NCBI RefSeq assembly: GCF_000741775.1
Contig: NZ_JGZR01000005.1
Location: 124,001-188,000, forward strand
Direction of reading: 5' to 3'
Origin: Bifidobacterium subtile
GTDB lineage: Bacteria; Actinomycetota; Actinomycetes; Actinomycetales; Bifidobacteriaceae
Length of the DNA stretch: 64,000 bases
The notes beneath the pieces were generated by a model that had not been told where the DNA came from, ran no database searches, and saw nothing but the letters and a program-made list of their open reading frames with translations. This document shows, piece by piece, positions 44,837-54,734 of the stretch. Made by a program: the position numbers and the translations under genes. Every line of letters starts with the position of its first letter. Within the stretch, counting starts at the first letter, position 1.

Positions 44837-44978
44837 GGCTCAAACCTATTCTTTCAAGAGGACAACGCCTTCGAGGAGACAACGTCTCCGGGGGACATCA
44901 CCGCGTTGCCTCGTGCTTCACTTCAGCATTGCCACGTCGATCATGCAGCTGCCGCCTGCATATCGGCCGACTTATCGA

Positions 44979-46469
44979 TCAATCGTCTGTCGTATCACCA
45001 AGTGAGTAGAAGACGCCACCGGGTTTCAAGTCGCCGTCCAGCAGCTGCGGCACCGTGACGATGCGCAGCCCTTTGGCACGCAACCCGTCGATAATCGCGG
45101 GCATCGCATCGATGGTGGCCTGCCTCCCGTCATGCAGGGAAATGATCGAGCCGTCGGACGCCCCGTTGACGACGTTATCAGCGATTTTCTTGGAGTCGAT
45201 GTCACGCCAGTCCTGCGAATCGACGCTCCACAGAATCATCGACTGTCCGCTGGCCGCCGCCTGCGAGCGCACCGCGTCGCTCCACGCACCATCCGGCGGC
45301 CGGAACAGAGTGACCGGCTGGCCACTGGCCGAGGAGATCACCTGATCGGTGTCGTCGAACCATTTCTTCAGCTGATCAGCCGACATCGCATGCAGCTGGG
45401 TATGCCGCCATGAGATGCTGCCGACCGCGTGGCCCTGCGCCGCCTCCCGCGCGACGATGCCGACGCTGCTGCCGTTGACGAACTGCCCTTGCAGGAAGAA
45501 GGTCGCCGGTGCGGCATTGCGCTGCAGCACATCGAGCAGTTTCGGCGTGAGTTGCTTGTTCGGCCCGTCGTCGAAGGTCAGCGCGACGCAGGGGTGGAAA
45601 TGGCAGTCGCCTGGCAGGCCTGCGACCACTGCGTCATATGCCGAGCGCAGCGACGCAAGTCGATCTTGCAGCAATGCATTGGCCGATCCCGTATCCTTAT
45701 GCGCGGCTTCGGCCTGATCGGCCGCCGTCTGCAATGCGCCGCGCTGCGCATCGTCGACCTTGCCGGCGCTGCGCGTAAAAGCCAGCCGAGCCTTGACGAC
45801 CAGCGCATCCAGCTGTGCGCCCACGCTTTCGCGCTGTTTGCCCGCAATGGTGCTCTTGACCGCTTCGGCCTGGTATTGCACGCTGATCATGCGATTGACC
45901 ATATCGCTTTCGCCGCTGCTGAAGTTGTCGGCCAGCGCACGCAGGTCGGCCGTGCTCATATTCGGCGAGCAGGCGGTTTTGCTCAGTTCGCTCATATTCA
46001 GCGGGGACACGCCGTCCTTCATAGGCGCGATGACATCCGCCAGCTGCTTGACCAGATAGGGCGAACTGGCCTCATCGTCCGGCGTGCGCGATAGCTTCGC
46101 CGCCGATGCCATCGTGGGAGCGTAGGAAGTGTACGTGATCGAGAAGCCTTTGCGCGCCGAGGCGCATGCCGATAATGCCGAAGCGTGCTCTTCGGCATGA
46201 CGCGCGTTCACCGTTCGGACCACCACCACGCCGGCTGCGATGGCGATCGCCGCGAATGCCGCGATGAAGGCGATGAGCACGGCGGTCGAGCGCCTTCCTC
46301 GGTGCTTCTCCGGATCGGCTGGGGCATTGGGCATGTCCGAATCGTCTGAATCGTGATTTGCCGCGGAAGTGCCGTACGCATCGCCATCGCCGTCCAGGCC
46401 GGTCTCGCCTGCGGCGCCGCCCATCAGCTCGTCGAAGCCATCATCGGCTTCATTCCCGTTCCTATCCAT
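44979..46469 (-). CDS. Membrane-anchored polysaccharide deacetylase
   Basis: 496 residues. A ~60-residue acidic cytoplasmic part (DDGFDELMGGAAGETGLD) is followed by one membrane anchor (AVLIAFIAAFAAIAIAAGVVVV), a ~200-residue helical outer region and a NodB domain (about 290-480). Motifs: VALTFDDGPNKQLTP (catalytic Asp and metal Asp), SISWRHTQLH (metal His region, with SWRH in place of the common HSxxH start), RPPDGAW, SVDSQDWRD and ISLHDG. It probably deacetylates wall amino sugars or another surface glycan. The missing first His of motif 2 is unusual but SIS at this site may be tolerated. Confidence 0.88.
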   Translation of the reverse strand: MDRNGNEADDGFDELMGGAAGETGLDGDGDAYGTSAANHDSDDSDMPNAPADPEKHRGRRSTAVLIAFIAAFAAIAIAAGVVVVRTVNARHAEEHASALSACASARKGFSITYTSYAPTMASAAKLSRTPDDEASSPYLVKQLADVIAPMKDGVSPLNMSELSKTACSPNMSTADLRALADNFSSGESDMVNRMISVQYQAEAVKSTIAGKQRESVGAQLDALVVKARLAFTRSAGKVDDAQRGALQTAADQAEAAHKDTGSANALLQDRLASLRSAYDAVVAGLPGDCHFHPCVALTFDDGPNKQLTPKLLDVLQRNAAPATFFLQGQFVNGSSVGIVAREAAQGHAVGSISWRHTQLHAMSADQLKKWFDDTDQVISSASGQPVTLFRPPDGAWSDAVRSQAAASGQSMILWSVDSQDWRDIDSKKIADNVVNGASDGSIISLHDGRQATIDAMPAIIDGLRAKGLRIVTVPQLLDGDLKPGGVFYSLGDTTDD

Positions 46470-46597
46470 AGCACCATCCTATGAGCAGGACTCCACGTCT
46501 CTTCTCGACCCGGCATGCGGAGGCTGCACGGTTTCGTGATTCGCGAGGGGACCCATTTGCCTCTCCGCTTGCGCTTGTCTTGCGCCGTCCACGAAAA

Positions 46598-46757
46598 TTC
46601 ATTAGACATATTCGGGTGGATCATGCCGGAAACGCACTGCGATGCCTGTGCGGCGCGAGGCAAGAATGGCGGAATTCCGCCGCAATGTTCCGCGCTGAAT
46701 TCGGCGTCTACTTTGCGAAGTGCCTAATGAACGAAAAAAGTGCCTAATGAACGAAAA
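46598..46757. repeat. Repeat locus sharing 23 nt with 7025-7047
   Basis: GTGCCTAATGAACGAAAA occurs twice, at 46720-46737 and 46740-46757, period 20 nt. An inverted, diverged copy (TTCATTAGACAT) lies at 46598-46609. GTCTACTTTGCGAAGTGCCTAAT-type sequence at 46706-46728 is identical to 7025-7047. A small GGCGGAATTCCGCC palindrome sits between. The 395-bp gap 46470-46864 has no supported gene. Confidence 0.7.
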
Positions 46758-46864
46758 TCATGACGACAAGACGGCAATGATGACATTGACGACGAATACG
46801 ATGCGAGGCGCATCGACACGGCGCGAATTTGCCGTCAGTCCGGCTCTCAGCCGAAGTCTCGCGC

Positions 46865-48277
46865 CTAGAACAGCTCGTCCTGCATGAATTCGTCGTCGCC
46901 CGCGCTCTGCCCGGCAGCGCTCCTAGTGAAGGCCTCGGCACCCTCATCGCGCAGCATGGCGCTGGCTGCTGTGGAGTTATCGCGCAGCTGGCTATCGAGG
47001 AACACCGCATCCGGAGAGACGAGGAACGCCCGCTCATTGATGCCGCCAAGATACAGCCCATCGAGGTTTTCGACACGGGACAGCGCCACATAGCCCATGC
47101 CGGGAGCGAAGGTGCGGCGCAAATCCATAACCGCCCGGTCGAGCGTCATGCCTTGGGATTTGTGAATCGTGATCGCCCAGGCGCAGCGCAGCGGCACCTG
47201 CTTGACCGAGGCCAGAACAGTTTCGCCGTCCATCATCTCCCACGAGGCCTGCTTCATGGTGACGGTGTTGCCGTTCTCGAATTCGACGATGGGCCAGCCG
47301 CCCTTGGCCTCGCTCACGAAGCCGCGCACCGTACCGATCGAACCGTTCACATACTGGTGGTCCGTGTCGTTGCGCAGCGCCATGACCGCCGCGCCGGTTT
47401 TGAGCTCCAAATGCTCCGGTGCCAGCATGTTCTTCTTGAGCCGGCTGACCAGCCGCGCCTCGCCTGCGGATTCGGCGAAATACTCGTGTGCTGGTTCGGC
47501 GATACGGGACAGCTGCAAGTCGTTGAGGCTGTCGGCCTGCTTGTTGACAGGAAACAGGTGGACCGCCACCTCACCGGGATTGGGCTGGGTTCCCAGCCGC
47601 CCTGCCAGCACGTCATGGTCCTCCTGCGACACTCCACCCTCGCGGATGTCGGTGAGCACGGTGAGCAGCTGGCCGTCGTCCTGACGATGCTGCTCGGTGA
47701 GGTAAGCGATGACGGGATTGAGCTCATCCCAGACCAGCGATTCGGTGATGAAGCCTTCGGGATTTCGACCAGCGCGAACGTAGCGCTCTCGGGCTTCGAG
47801 GAATTCCGGGCTCGGCGTGATCAGGTCGTTGTTCCTGCCCGGCCGGCTCACTGGCGGCAGCTGGAAGAAATCGCCGGAGAGCACGATCTGCAGCCCGCCG
47901 AAAGGCTCTGGGCTATGCCGCAGCGCCCGGCAGACCTGATCGACCATGTCAAAAAGCCAGGCGTGCAGCATCGAGACCTCATCGATGACGAGGATGTCGG
48001 TGGCTTCGATCTTGCGCTTGCGGCGCGAGCGAATCTGCTTGAGGAGGTTCTGCGTGAGCGCGGTCGAAACTCCCACGCCGCTCCAGGAGTGGATGGTCTG
48101 GCCGTTGATATGCGTGGAGGCGATGCCGGTGGAGGCGGTCACCGCCACGTTCGCACCTGCCGCACGCGCGTGGGCGATAAACTGGTTGAGCACATAGGTC
48201 TTGCCGGCTCCCGGCGCACCGGTGATAAACACATTGGCACCAGCGTTCAGAACCGCCAGCGCATCGGCCTGCTTCAT
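46865..48277 (-). CDS. Pif1-like helicase / RecD-type AAA ATPase
   Basis: This 470-residue superfamily 1 helicase has Walker A GAPGAGKTYVLNQF at residue ~20 and VTASTGIASTHINGQTIHSW (motif Ia). Walker B is ILVIDEVSML, motif III GGLQIVLSGDFFQLPPV, and the C-terminal UvrD_C_2 motif is LRCAWAITIHKSQGMTLDRAVMD, then GYVALSRVENLDGLYL. It is shorter than eukaryotic Pif1 and has no nuclease domain. A role in replication-fork or G-quadruplex processing is inferred from family. GGGGAAAT precedes the ATG. Confidence 0.9.
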   Translation of the reverse strand: MKQADALAVLNAGANVFITGAPGAGKTYVLNQFIAHARAAGANVAVTASTGIASTHINGQTIHSWSGVGVSTALTQNLLKQIRSRRKRKIEATDILVIDEVSMLHAWLFDMVDQVCRALRHSPEPFGGLQIVLSGDFFQLPPVSRPGRNNDLITPSPEFLEARERYVRAGRNPEGFITESLVWDELNPVIAYLTEQHRQDDGQLLTVLTDIREGGVSQEDHDVLAGRLGTQPNPGEVAVHLFPVNKQADSLNDLQLSRIAEPAHEYFAESAGEARLVSRLKKNMLAPEHLELKTGAAVMALRNDTDHQYVNGSIGTVRGFVSEAKGGWPIVEFENGNTVTMKQASWEMMDGETVLASVKQVPLRCAWAITIHKSQGMTLDRAVMDLRRTFAPGMGYVALSRVENLDGLYLGGINERAFLVSPDAVFLDSQLRDNSTAASAMLRDEGAEAFTRSAAGQSAGDDEFMQDELF

Positions 48278-48320
48278 ATTTCCCCTATCTATCCGTGCCT
48301 CGCCACGTGACCCGCGCGAA

Positions 48321-49253
48321 TCAGCCCAGCAGCCGATCGAGCACCTGCAGCACGCCGTACTCGGTGTTCGCGGGCGCGATATAGTGCGCGGCCTCCTTGA
48401 GATCGGGATGCGCGTTGTCCATAGCGAAAGACCACTCCCCCGCGTCGAGCATCTCCAGATCGTTGAGATAATCGCCGAACACGGCCGTCTGCGCAGGCGT
48501 GATGCCGAAATGCTCCTGCAGCGCCACCACGCCGCGGCGCTTATCGGTGCCGAGATTCATGATATCGACCCAGTGCGCGCCGGAGACGACCACCTGCAGC
48601 TCCTCGGTGAAGCCGGAGAGCAGCGCGTCCTCCATCGGCTGCGCGGGGCCGAAGTCGAAGATCGCAGCTTTCAGGATATCCTCGGTGATGCTGTGCAGAT
48701 CGTCCACGACAGTGAGCTTGGCATAGTATTTGCGGCATTCGGCAAGGAAATCCGGGTCATGGCGCGTAACATAGGCGCCTTCGGCCGCGCAAAGCACCAG
48801 ACCGATGTCAAAAGCGGAAACAGAATCGCCGGAATCGGAAGCGGAATCCGCAGTGTCGTCGTCAGAAGCGTCGGCGGCGTCAGCGCCAGCGCCATCGGAT
48901 GCAACATGGCTTGTTTGCCCGTTTGCCATCACTACGTCGATGATGCGGCTGACGGCCCCATGCTCAATCCCGGAAACCGACGTGATTTCGCCATCTGCGA
49001 CAACCAGGTTGCCATTCTCCGCGATGTACGAGCCACCGGGCATCGCCGCGCCGAACATGCCGGTCAGCGTGGCATATTGGCGGCCGGAGGCGGGCACGAA
49101 ACGGACGCCAAGCTGCTCCATCCGTTCTAGTCGCTCCCAGAAGCCTTCTGGAATCCGGCTGTCGCCATCAAGCAACGTGCCATCCATATCGGCGACGACA
49201 AGACGGATATCGTGGGGACCCGGGGCAATCGTGGTCCAATCAGCAGCGTTCAT
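48321..49253 (-). CDS. HAD-superfamily phosphatase (Cof-type)
   Basis: 310 residues. The nucleophile motif is LVVADMDGTLLDGDSRIP near residue 20, motif II is VPASGRQ, and the C-terminal metal site is FGDYLNDLEMLDAGEWSFAMDNAHP. The Cof-type cap domain lies between. An Asp/Ala/Ser-rich loop (GAGADAADASDDDTADSASD) is inserted in the cap. Such enzymes hydrolyse sugar phosphates, nucleotides or cofactors; the substrate cannot be assigned. GAGAGGAACGC precedes the ATG. Confidence 0.88.
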   Translation of the reverse strand: MNAADWTTIAPGPHDIRLVVADMDGTLLDGDSRIPEGFWERLERMEQLGVRFVPASGRQYATLTGMFGAAMPGGSYIAENGNLVVADGEITSVSGIEHGAVSRIIDVVMANGQTSHVASDGAGADAADASDDDTADSASDSGDSVSAFDIGLVLCAAEGAYVTRHDPDFLAECRKYYAKLTVVDDLHSITEDILKAAIFDFGPAQPMEDALLSGFTEELQVVVSGAHWVDIMNLGTDKRRGVVALQEHFGITPAQTAVFGDYLNDLEMLDAGEWSFAMDNAHPDLKEAAHYIAPANTEYGVLQVLDRLLG

Positions 49254-49433
49254 GCGTTCCTCTCAGCTATCAGTGTTTATCTCATCAGTGTTTGCCGGTG
49301 CTCAATGTGCATCATTGCGTAGCGTGTATTGGCTACGCGGAGTTTGCCGGTTTCGCTGCCCGTGTCGGCGCTATGCCAACAAGCCAGCGGTGTCATTCGC
49401 TCGCGGCGCCGGCGGCATCTGCAATCGCGCGAA

Positions 49434-50141
49434 TCAGTAATCGGGCTTCTGCGCGTGGTTCGGATCTTCGACCGGCTGGCCCTGCGCCTCGTAGTCGCGC
49501 AGCAGGCTGGTAGCCTCGATGCGTGCGGCGCCTTGAGCGGCCTGCGCGTCATCAGGGCCGGGCGACGGCACGAAGAACATCTCGCGGTAGTAGCGCAGCT
49601 CGTCAATCGATTCGATGATGTCGGCCAGCGCACGATGCCCGCCGTGCTTGGCAGGCTTGTTGTTGTATGAGCTCGGGTACCAGCGGCGGGACAGCTCCTT
49701 GAGCGTGCTCACGTCGATCACCCGGTAGTGCAGCTGCGCCATGAGATCGGGCATGAAGCGGTCGAGGAACTTCTTGTCGGAGCCGACCGAATTGCCAGCC
49801 AGATGCGCCTTGCCATGCTCAGGCAGAAAGCGCTTGACATAGTCGACGACCTGCCGCTGCGCCTCGTCCAGACTCAGACCGGAGGCATTCCACTCGTCCA
49901 CCAGACCGGACGAGGTGTGCATATGGCGCACGAAATCGTTCATCTGAGCAACGGATGCGTCGGAAGGCTTGATTACGAGATCAATGCCCTGATCAAGTAC
50001 CTTGAGATTGAAATCGGTAGGAACGACCGACACTTCGCACAGCTCGTCATGGAAGATGTCGAGCCCCGTCATCTCGCAGTCAATCCATATCATCCGCGAT
50101 TCCTCGGGTGTGAATGTCAGATCATCGTTGCCTTGAGCCAT
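49434..50141 (-). CDS. orn: Oligoribonuclease
   Basis: This 235-residue 3'-5' exoribonuclease degrades di- to pentanucleotides and finishes mRNA decay. The DEDDh motifs are visible: [10 protein letters not shown] (Asp, Glu), [19 protein letters not shown] (Asp), and [11 protein letters not shown] (His, Asp). The fingerprint [17 protein letters not shown] is also typical. The C-terminus is extended by ~40 residues ([20 protein letters not shown]). The ATG at 50141 follows AAAGGCGG; longer in-frame starts lie in repeat sequence. Confidence 0.95.
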   Translation of the reverse strand: MAQGNDDLTFTPEESRMIWIDCEMTGLDIFHDELCEVSVVPTDFNLKVLDQGIDLVIKPSDASVAQMNDFVRHMHTSSGLVDEWNASGLSLDEAQRQVVDYVKRFLPEHGKAHLAGNSVGSDKKFLDRFMPDLMAQLHYRVIDVSTLKELSRRWYPSSYNNKPAKHGGHRALADIIESIDELRYYREMFFVPSPGPDDAQAAQGAARIEATSLLRDYEAQGQPVEDPNHAQKPDY

Positions 50142-50228
50142 GCCGGCCGCCTTTCCTCGAACTACCGAATCCATAACGCTACCGCACCAGCGCGACTGTG
50201 CGCCTTGCGAACGCGGATACCGAGCGCG

Positions 50229-50343
50229 CTGGGCATACTGCCGCATTTCAGCGCGTGAAACGCAGCAGTATGCCCAGTATCATCACTGCATGTGCGCCTG
50301 ATGCTGGGTGGGCTCGTGCGTTTGAACGGTATGAAACGCACGA
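50229..50343. repeat. Two hairpins and a direct repeat between orn and guaB
   Basis: CTGGGCATACTGC (50229-50241) pairs perfectly with 50265-50277. TCGTGCGTTT (50314-50323) pairs perfectly with 50334-50343. TGAAACGCA...CCAGTATC appears twice, starting at 50256 and 50332 (76 nt apart). No gene is seen in the 296-bp gap. Confidence 0.6.
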
Positions 50344-50437
50344 ACCTGTCCAGTATCGGCATACCGAACACCAAGCCGGCTCAGCCAGCAAGACCGGTCA
50401 GCTAGCCCAGCTAGCAGACCCGAACAGCGCCCCGGCC

Positions 50438-52039
<1,602 letters not shown>

Positions 52040-52185
52040 CTACGCGCACATGGAGAGGCCGCGTTCTGAGGAGCCGACCGAGGAGTCGATCGAAGGACCG
52101 AACGCTGCGGAATTCTGCGCTGGAGAGCCACGCACCGAGGAAACTCGAGACGAAGGGACAGCCGAAGGGAACGTGGTTCGAGGTC

Positions 52186-53550
52186 CTACGCTGTCAAAGG
52201 GTCTTTTGGAGGGATTCCTGCCGAAGAAGGGTGCATCAAAGAAGCATGACCCGCATCTGCGTTGTCGGGCTCGGACTGATTTCCGCGTGCGCCGAATTCA
52301 GATTCGATGTGGTGCGGAGCCTCAATGGTCTTGGCGACATCAGCGTCCTGCGCAGCCGCAGCATTTGCGTCCGCAGCAGCTGGTCGTTCTTCCGCCGCCG
52401 CGTGCTCCCCCGCACGCCGCGCATGCTCAGGAGCTCGCGACCCTCCGCGGAAATCACCGCGTTCCTGCAGTCTCCGCAGGAAATAGGGCAGCATCGTGAA
52501 TACCGTCAGGATCAGGCTTGCCGCAATCATGCCGATGACGACGTAGCGCACCCGGAAGAACAGAATCATAATTGAGCCGAAGGAGATCAGTGCGGCCCAG
52601 CCCCACAGAATCAGCACGGCGCCCTGCACCGAGTGGCCGATGCGCAACATGCGATGATGCAGGTGCATGCGGTCGGGGTGCATGGGCGACTGGCCCTTGC
52701 TCAGGCGACGCACGATGGCCAGAATCATGTCGAGCACCGGCAGGAAGAGCACCAGAACCGGCAGCAGGATCGGCATGAACGCCGGCAGGTACACGCTGGT
52801 GTGTACCGAGGCCGGGTCGAGATGGCCGGTCATGACGATGGAGGCGCAGGTGATGAGATAGCCGAGCAGCATCGAACCGGAGTCGCCCATGAACAGTTTC
52901 GCCGGATGCCAGTTGTGCAGGATGAAGCCGACGCAAATGCCGACCAGCGCCACGTCGAGCAGCGTGGCCATTGAAGCGTAGTTGGGCGAGGAGCGGGCGA
53001 GAATATACGAGTATATGGCGAAGGCGATGCCACCGATGGCGACGATGCCCGAGGCCAAGGCGTCAAGGCCGTCGACGAAGTTCACCGCATTGATCGAGGC
53101 GACGATCAGAAACGCGGTGATGGCCATCGAGATCATCGGGGAGGCGGTGACCAGCGAGCCCAAGGGCAGCGAGATGATCTGCAGGCCGCCCCACGCCACG
53201 AACACCGAAATGAGCAGCTGCCCGGCCAGTTTGAGCATCCAATCGAGATCCCACAAGTCGTCGGCGACGCCGAGCAGGCAAATGAGCACGGCTCCGGCGA
53301 GGATGACCCACGCCTGATGCGAGTTGACGAACAAGCCGCTGATGAAGGGAATGCGGCTGGCGAACATCAGCGCGGTCGCGAAGCCGATCAGCATGCCAAC
53401 GCCGCCCATGCGCGGAGTCGGCATGGTGTGCACATCGCGGGCGCGCACTTCGCCCACCGCGCCGGCGCGAATGGACAGGTGCCGCACCAGAGGCGTGACC
53501 AGCCAGGTCACACCGCCGGCGACCGCCGCAATGAACAGGTAGACCCTCAC
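52186..53550 (-). CDS. UDP-GlcNAc:undecaprenyl/decaprenyl-phosphate GlcNAc-1-P transferase (WecA/TagO-like)
   Basis: 454 residues, with ~11 membrane helices over the first 360. The polyprenyl-phosphate sugar-1-phosphate transferase motifs are TPRMGGVGMLIGF, the Asp pair in LLGVADDLWDLDWMLKLAGQ, NAVNFVDGLDALASG, MGDSGSMLLGYLI and the His-rich HPDRMHLHHRMLRIGHS. It makes the first lipid-linked sugar for a surface polysaccharide. A ~90-residue Arg/Ala/Glu-rich cytoplasmic tail is added. The start is GTG, overlapping the tsaC stop (GTGA), so the two genes are coupled. Confidence 0.92.
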   Translation of the reverse strand: MRVYLFIAAVAGGVTWLVTPLVRHLSIRAGAVGEVRARDVHTMPTPRMGGVGMLIGFATALMFASRIPFISGLFVNSHQAWVILAGAVLICLLGVADDLWDLDWMLKLAGQLLISVFVAWGGLQIISLPLGSLVTASPMISMAITAFLIVASINAVNFVDGLDALASGIVAIGGIAFAIYSYILARSSPNYASMATLLDVALVGICVGFILHNWHPAKLFMGDSGSMLLGYLITCASIVMTGHLDPASVHTSVYLPAFMPILLPVLVLFLPVLDMILAIVRRLSKGQSPMHPDRMHLHHRMLRIGHSVQGAVLILWGWAALISFGSIMILFFRVRYVVIGMIAASLILTVFTMLPYFLRRLQERGDFRGGSRAPEHARRAGEHAAAEERPAAADANAAAAQDADVAKTIEAPHHIESEFGARGNQSEPDNADAGHASLMHPSSAGIPPKDPLTA

Positions 53551-54206
53551 GCGCCCAAGCCCCCGCCGTTGATGGTCAGCGCCCTGCGAATCACCGATGC
53601 CGGAATCATGCCCTCACGGATGATGGCGATGCCGTCGCGCTCCTGCGGGTCGGCGGCGACGACGGTGCTGGCGATATGGCCCTGCGTCGCACCGCCGTCC
53701 AAGTACAGTTCGACGTCATCGCCCAAAGCCTCGTAAGCCTCCTGCGCAGTCTGCGGGCTTTCGCCGCCCGAACGGTTCGCGCTTGAGGCGGCCACCGGTC
53801 CGATGGCTTTGAGGATGCGCAGCGAGACCGCCGAGTTGGGGATACGGATGGCTTGTGTGCGCTTGCCGTTCGTTTCCGTGCGCAGCGTGCCTAGGGCGCT
53901 TTCTTCCGTCGCCTGCGCGATCGGCGAGAACGCTCCAGGCAGGAAGGTTGCAGCCAAGCGGTTGAGCGGCGCGGGCAGGTACAGTCCCAATCCGTCCAGC
54001 TCGTCGACCGAGGAGAGAATGATCTGCAGCGCCTTGTAGCGCGGGCGTTGCTTGGCTGCATATATGCGGTCGATGGCCTCGGCGTTGAAGGGGTCGCACG
54101 CCACGCCGTACACCGTGTCGGTGGGTATGGCGACGAGCCCGCCTCGGCGCACGATGTCGGACGCAAGCGCCAGCGACTCGTCGGTGATGGCACGAATCTC
54201 GCTCAT
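53547..54206 (-). CDS. tsaC: L-threonylcarbamoyladenylate synthase
   Basis: 219 residues of the Sua5/YciO/YrdC family. The enzyme makes threonylcarbamoyl-AMP from Thr, bicarbonate and ATP for the t6A37 modification of tRNAs. Motifs are GGLVAIPTDTVYGVACDPFN, KQRPRYKALQIILSS and SSANRSGGESPQTAQEAYE. Normal length for the short TsaC form. AGGGAGG precedes the ATG. It is separated from prmC upstream by the copy-B repeat element, unlike tightly packed orders elsewhere. Confidence 0.93.
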   Translation of the reverse strand: MSEIRAITDESLALASDIVRRGGLVAIPTDTVYGVACDPFNAEAIDRIYAAKQRPRYKALQIILSSVDELDGLGLYLPAPLNRLAATFLPGAFSPIAQATEESALGTLRTETNGKRTQAIRIPNSAVSLRILKAIGPVAASSANRSGGESPQTAQEAYEALGDDVELYLDGGATQGHIASTVVAADPQERDGIAIIREGMIPASVIRRALTINGGGLGA

Positions 54207-54398
54207 AGAACCTCCCTGAACCTCGTATCAACCTCCCATTGCACCATTGCGCCGCGACGTGTCGGCATAATGCCGATGCGGGCCGCCTGTTGCCTTGTAT
54301 GAACATCACGGAGAACGCCGATGCGCGTGACGTTTACGCAGTGACCTTTACACACTAGGTTGTCGGTTTCTCGCGCGTTTGCATCAACGACATCCGGC

Positions 54399-54601
54399 TA
54401 TCTGCGTTGTATGTAGCGCTATCGGGGTGCTGCGGAGGTCTATCTGCGTTATGTGAGGCGTTAATCTCGCGACACCTCAAGTAGCACCGCCAGAAAATGG
54501 CGATTTCTGGCCGTCGATACTCGACTCTCCGAAAAATAGCGCTACACATAACGCAGATAGACCTCCGCAAGGGTGAATTAGCGCATCACATAACGTAGAT
54601 A
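54399..54601. repeat. ~203-bp four-site repeat element, copy B
   Basis: Four 24-bp sites: forward at 54399-54422 and 54441-54464, reverse at 54536-54559 and 54578-54601. Both pairs are 42 bp apart. The core is TATCTGCGTTATGTGAGGCG. The 71-nt centre contains AAAATGGCGATTTCTGGCC and GATACTCGACTCTCCG, which match the centre of copy A (29997-30200) read in reverse complement. It lies in the 528-bp gap 54207-54734 between tsaC and prmC, otherwise without a gene. Confidence 0.85.
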
Positions 54602-54734
54602 CGATCGAAAATCAGAAAATCTACGTGCCGCAGCACGCAACCTCATCATCTTTGCGGATTCGCTTATCCTCGTGAGCTGCGGACTTCTAGCACGCAGGAC
54701 AAATGGCGTTCCATCGGCACTGGCGCACGAATAC

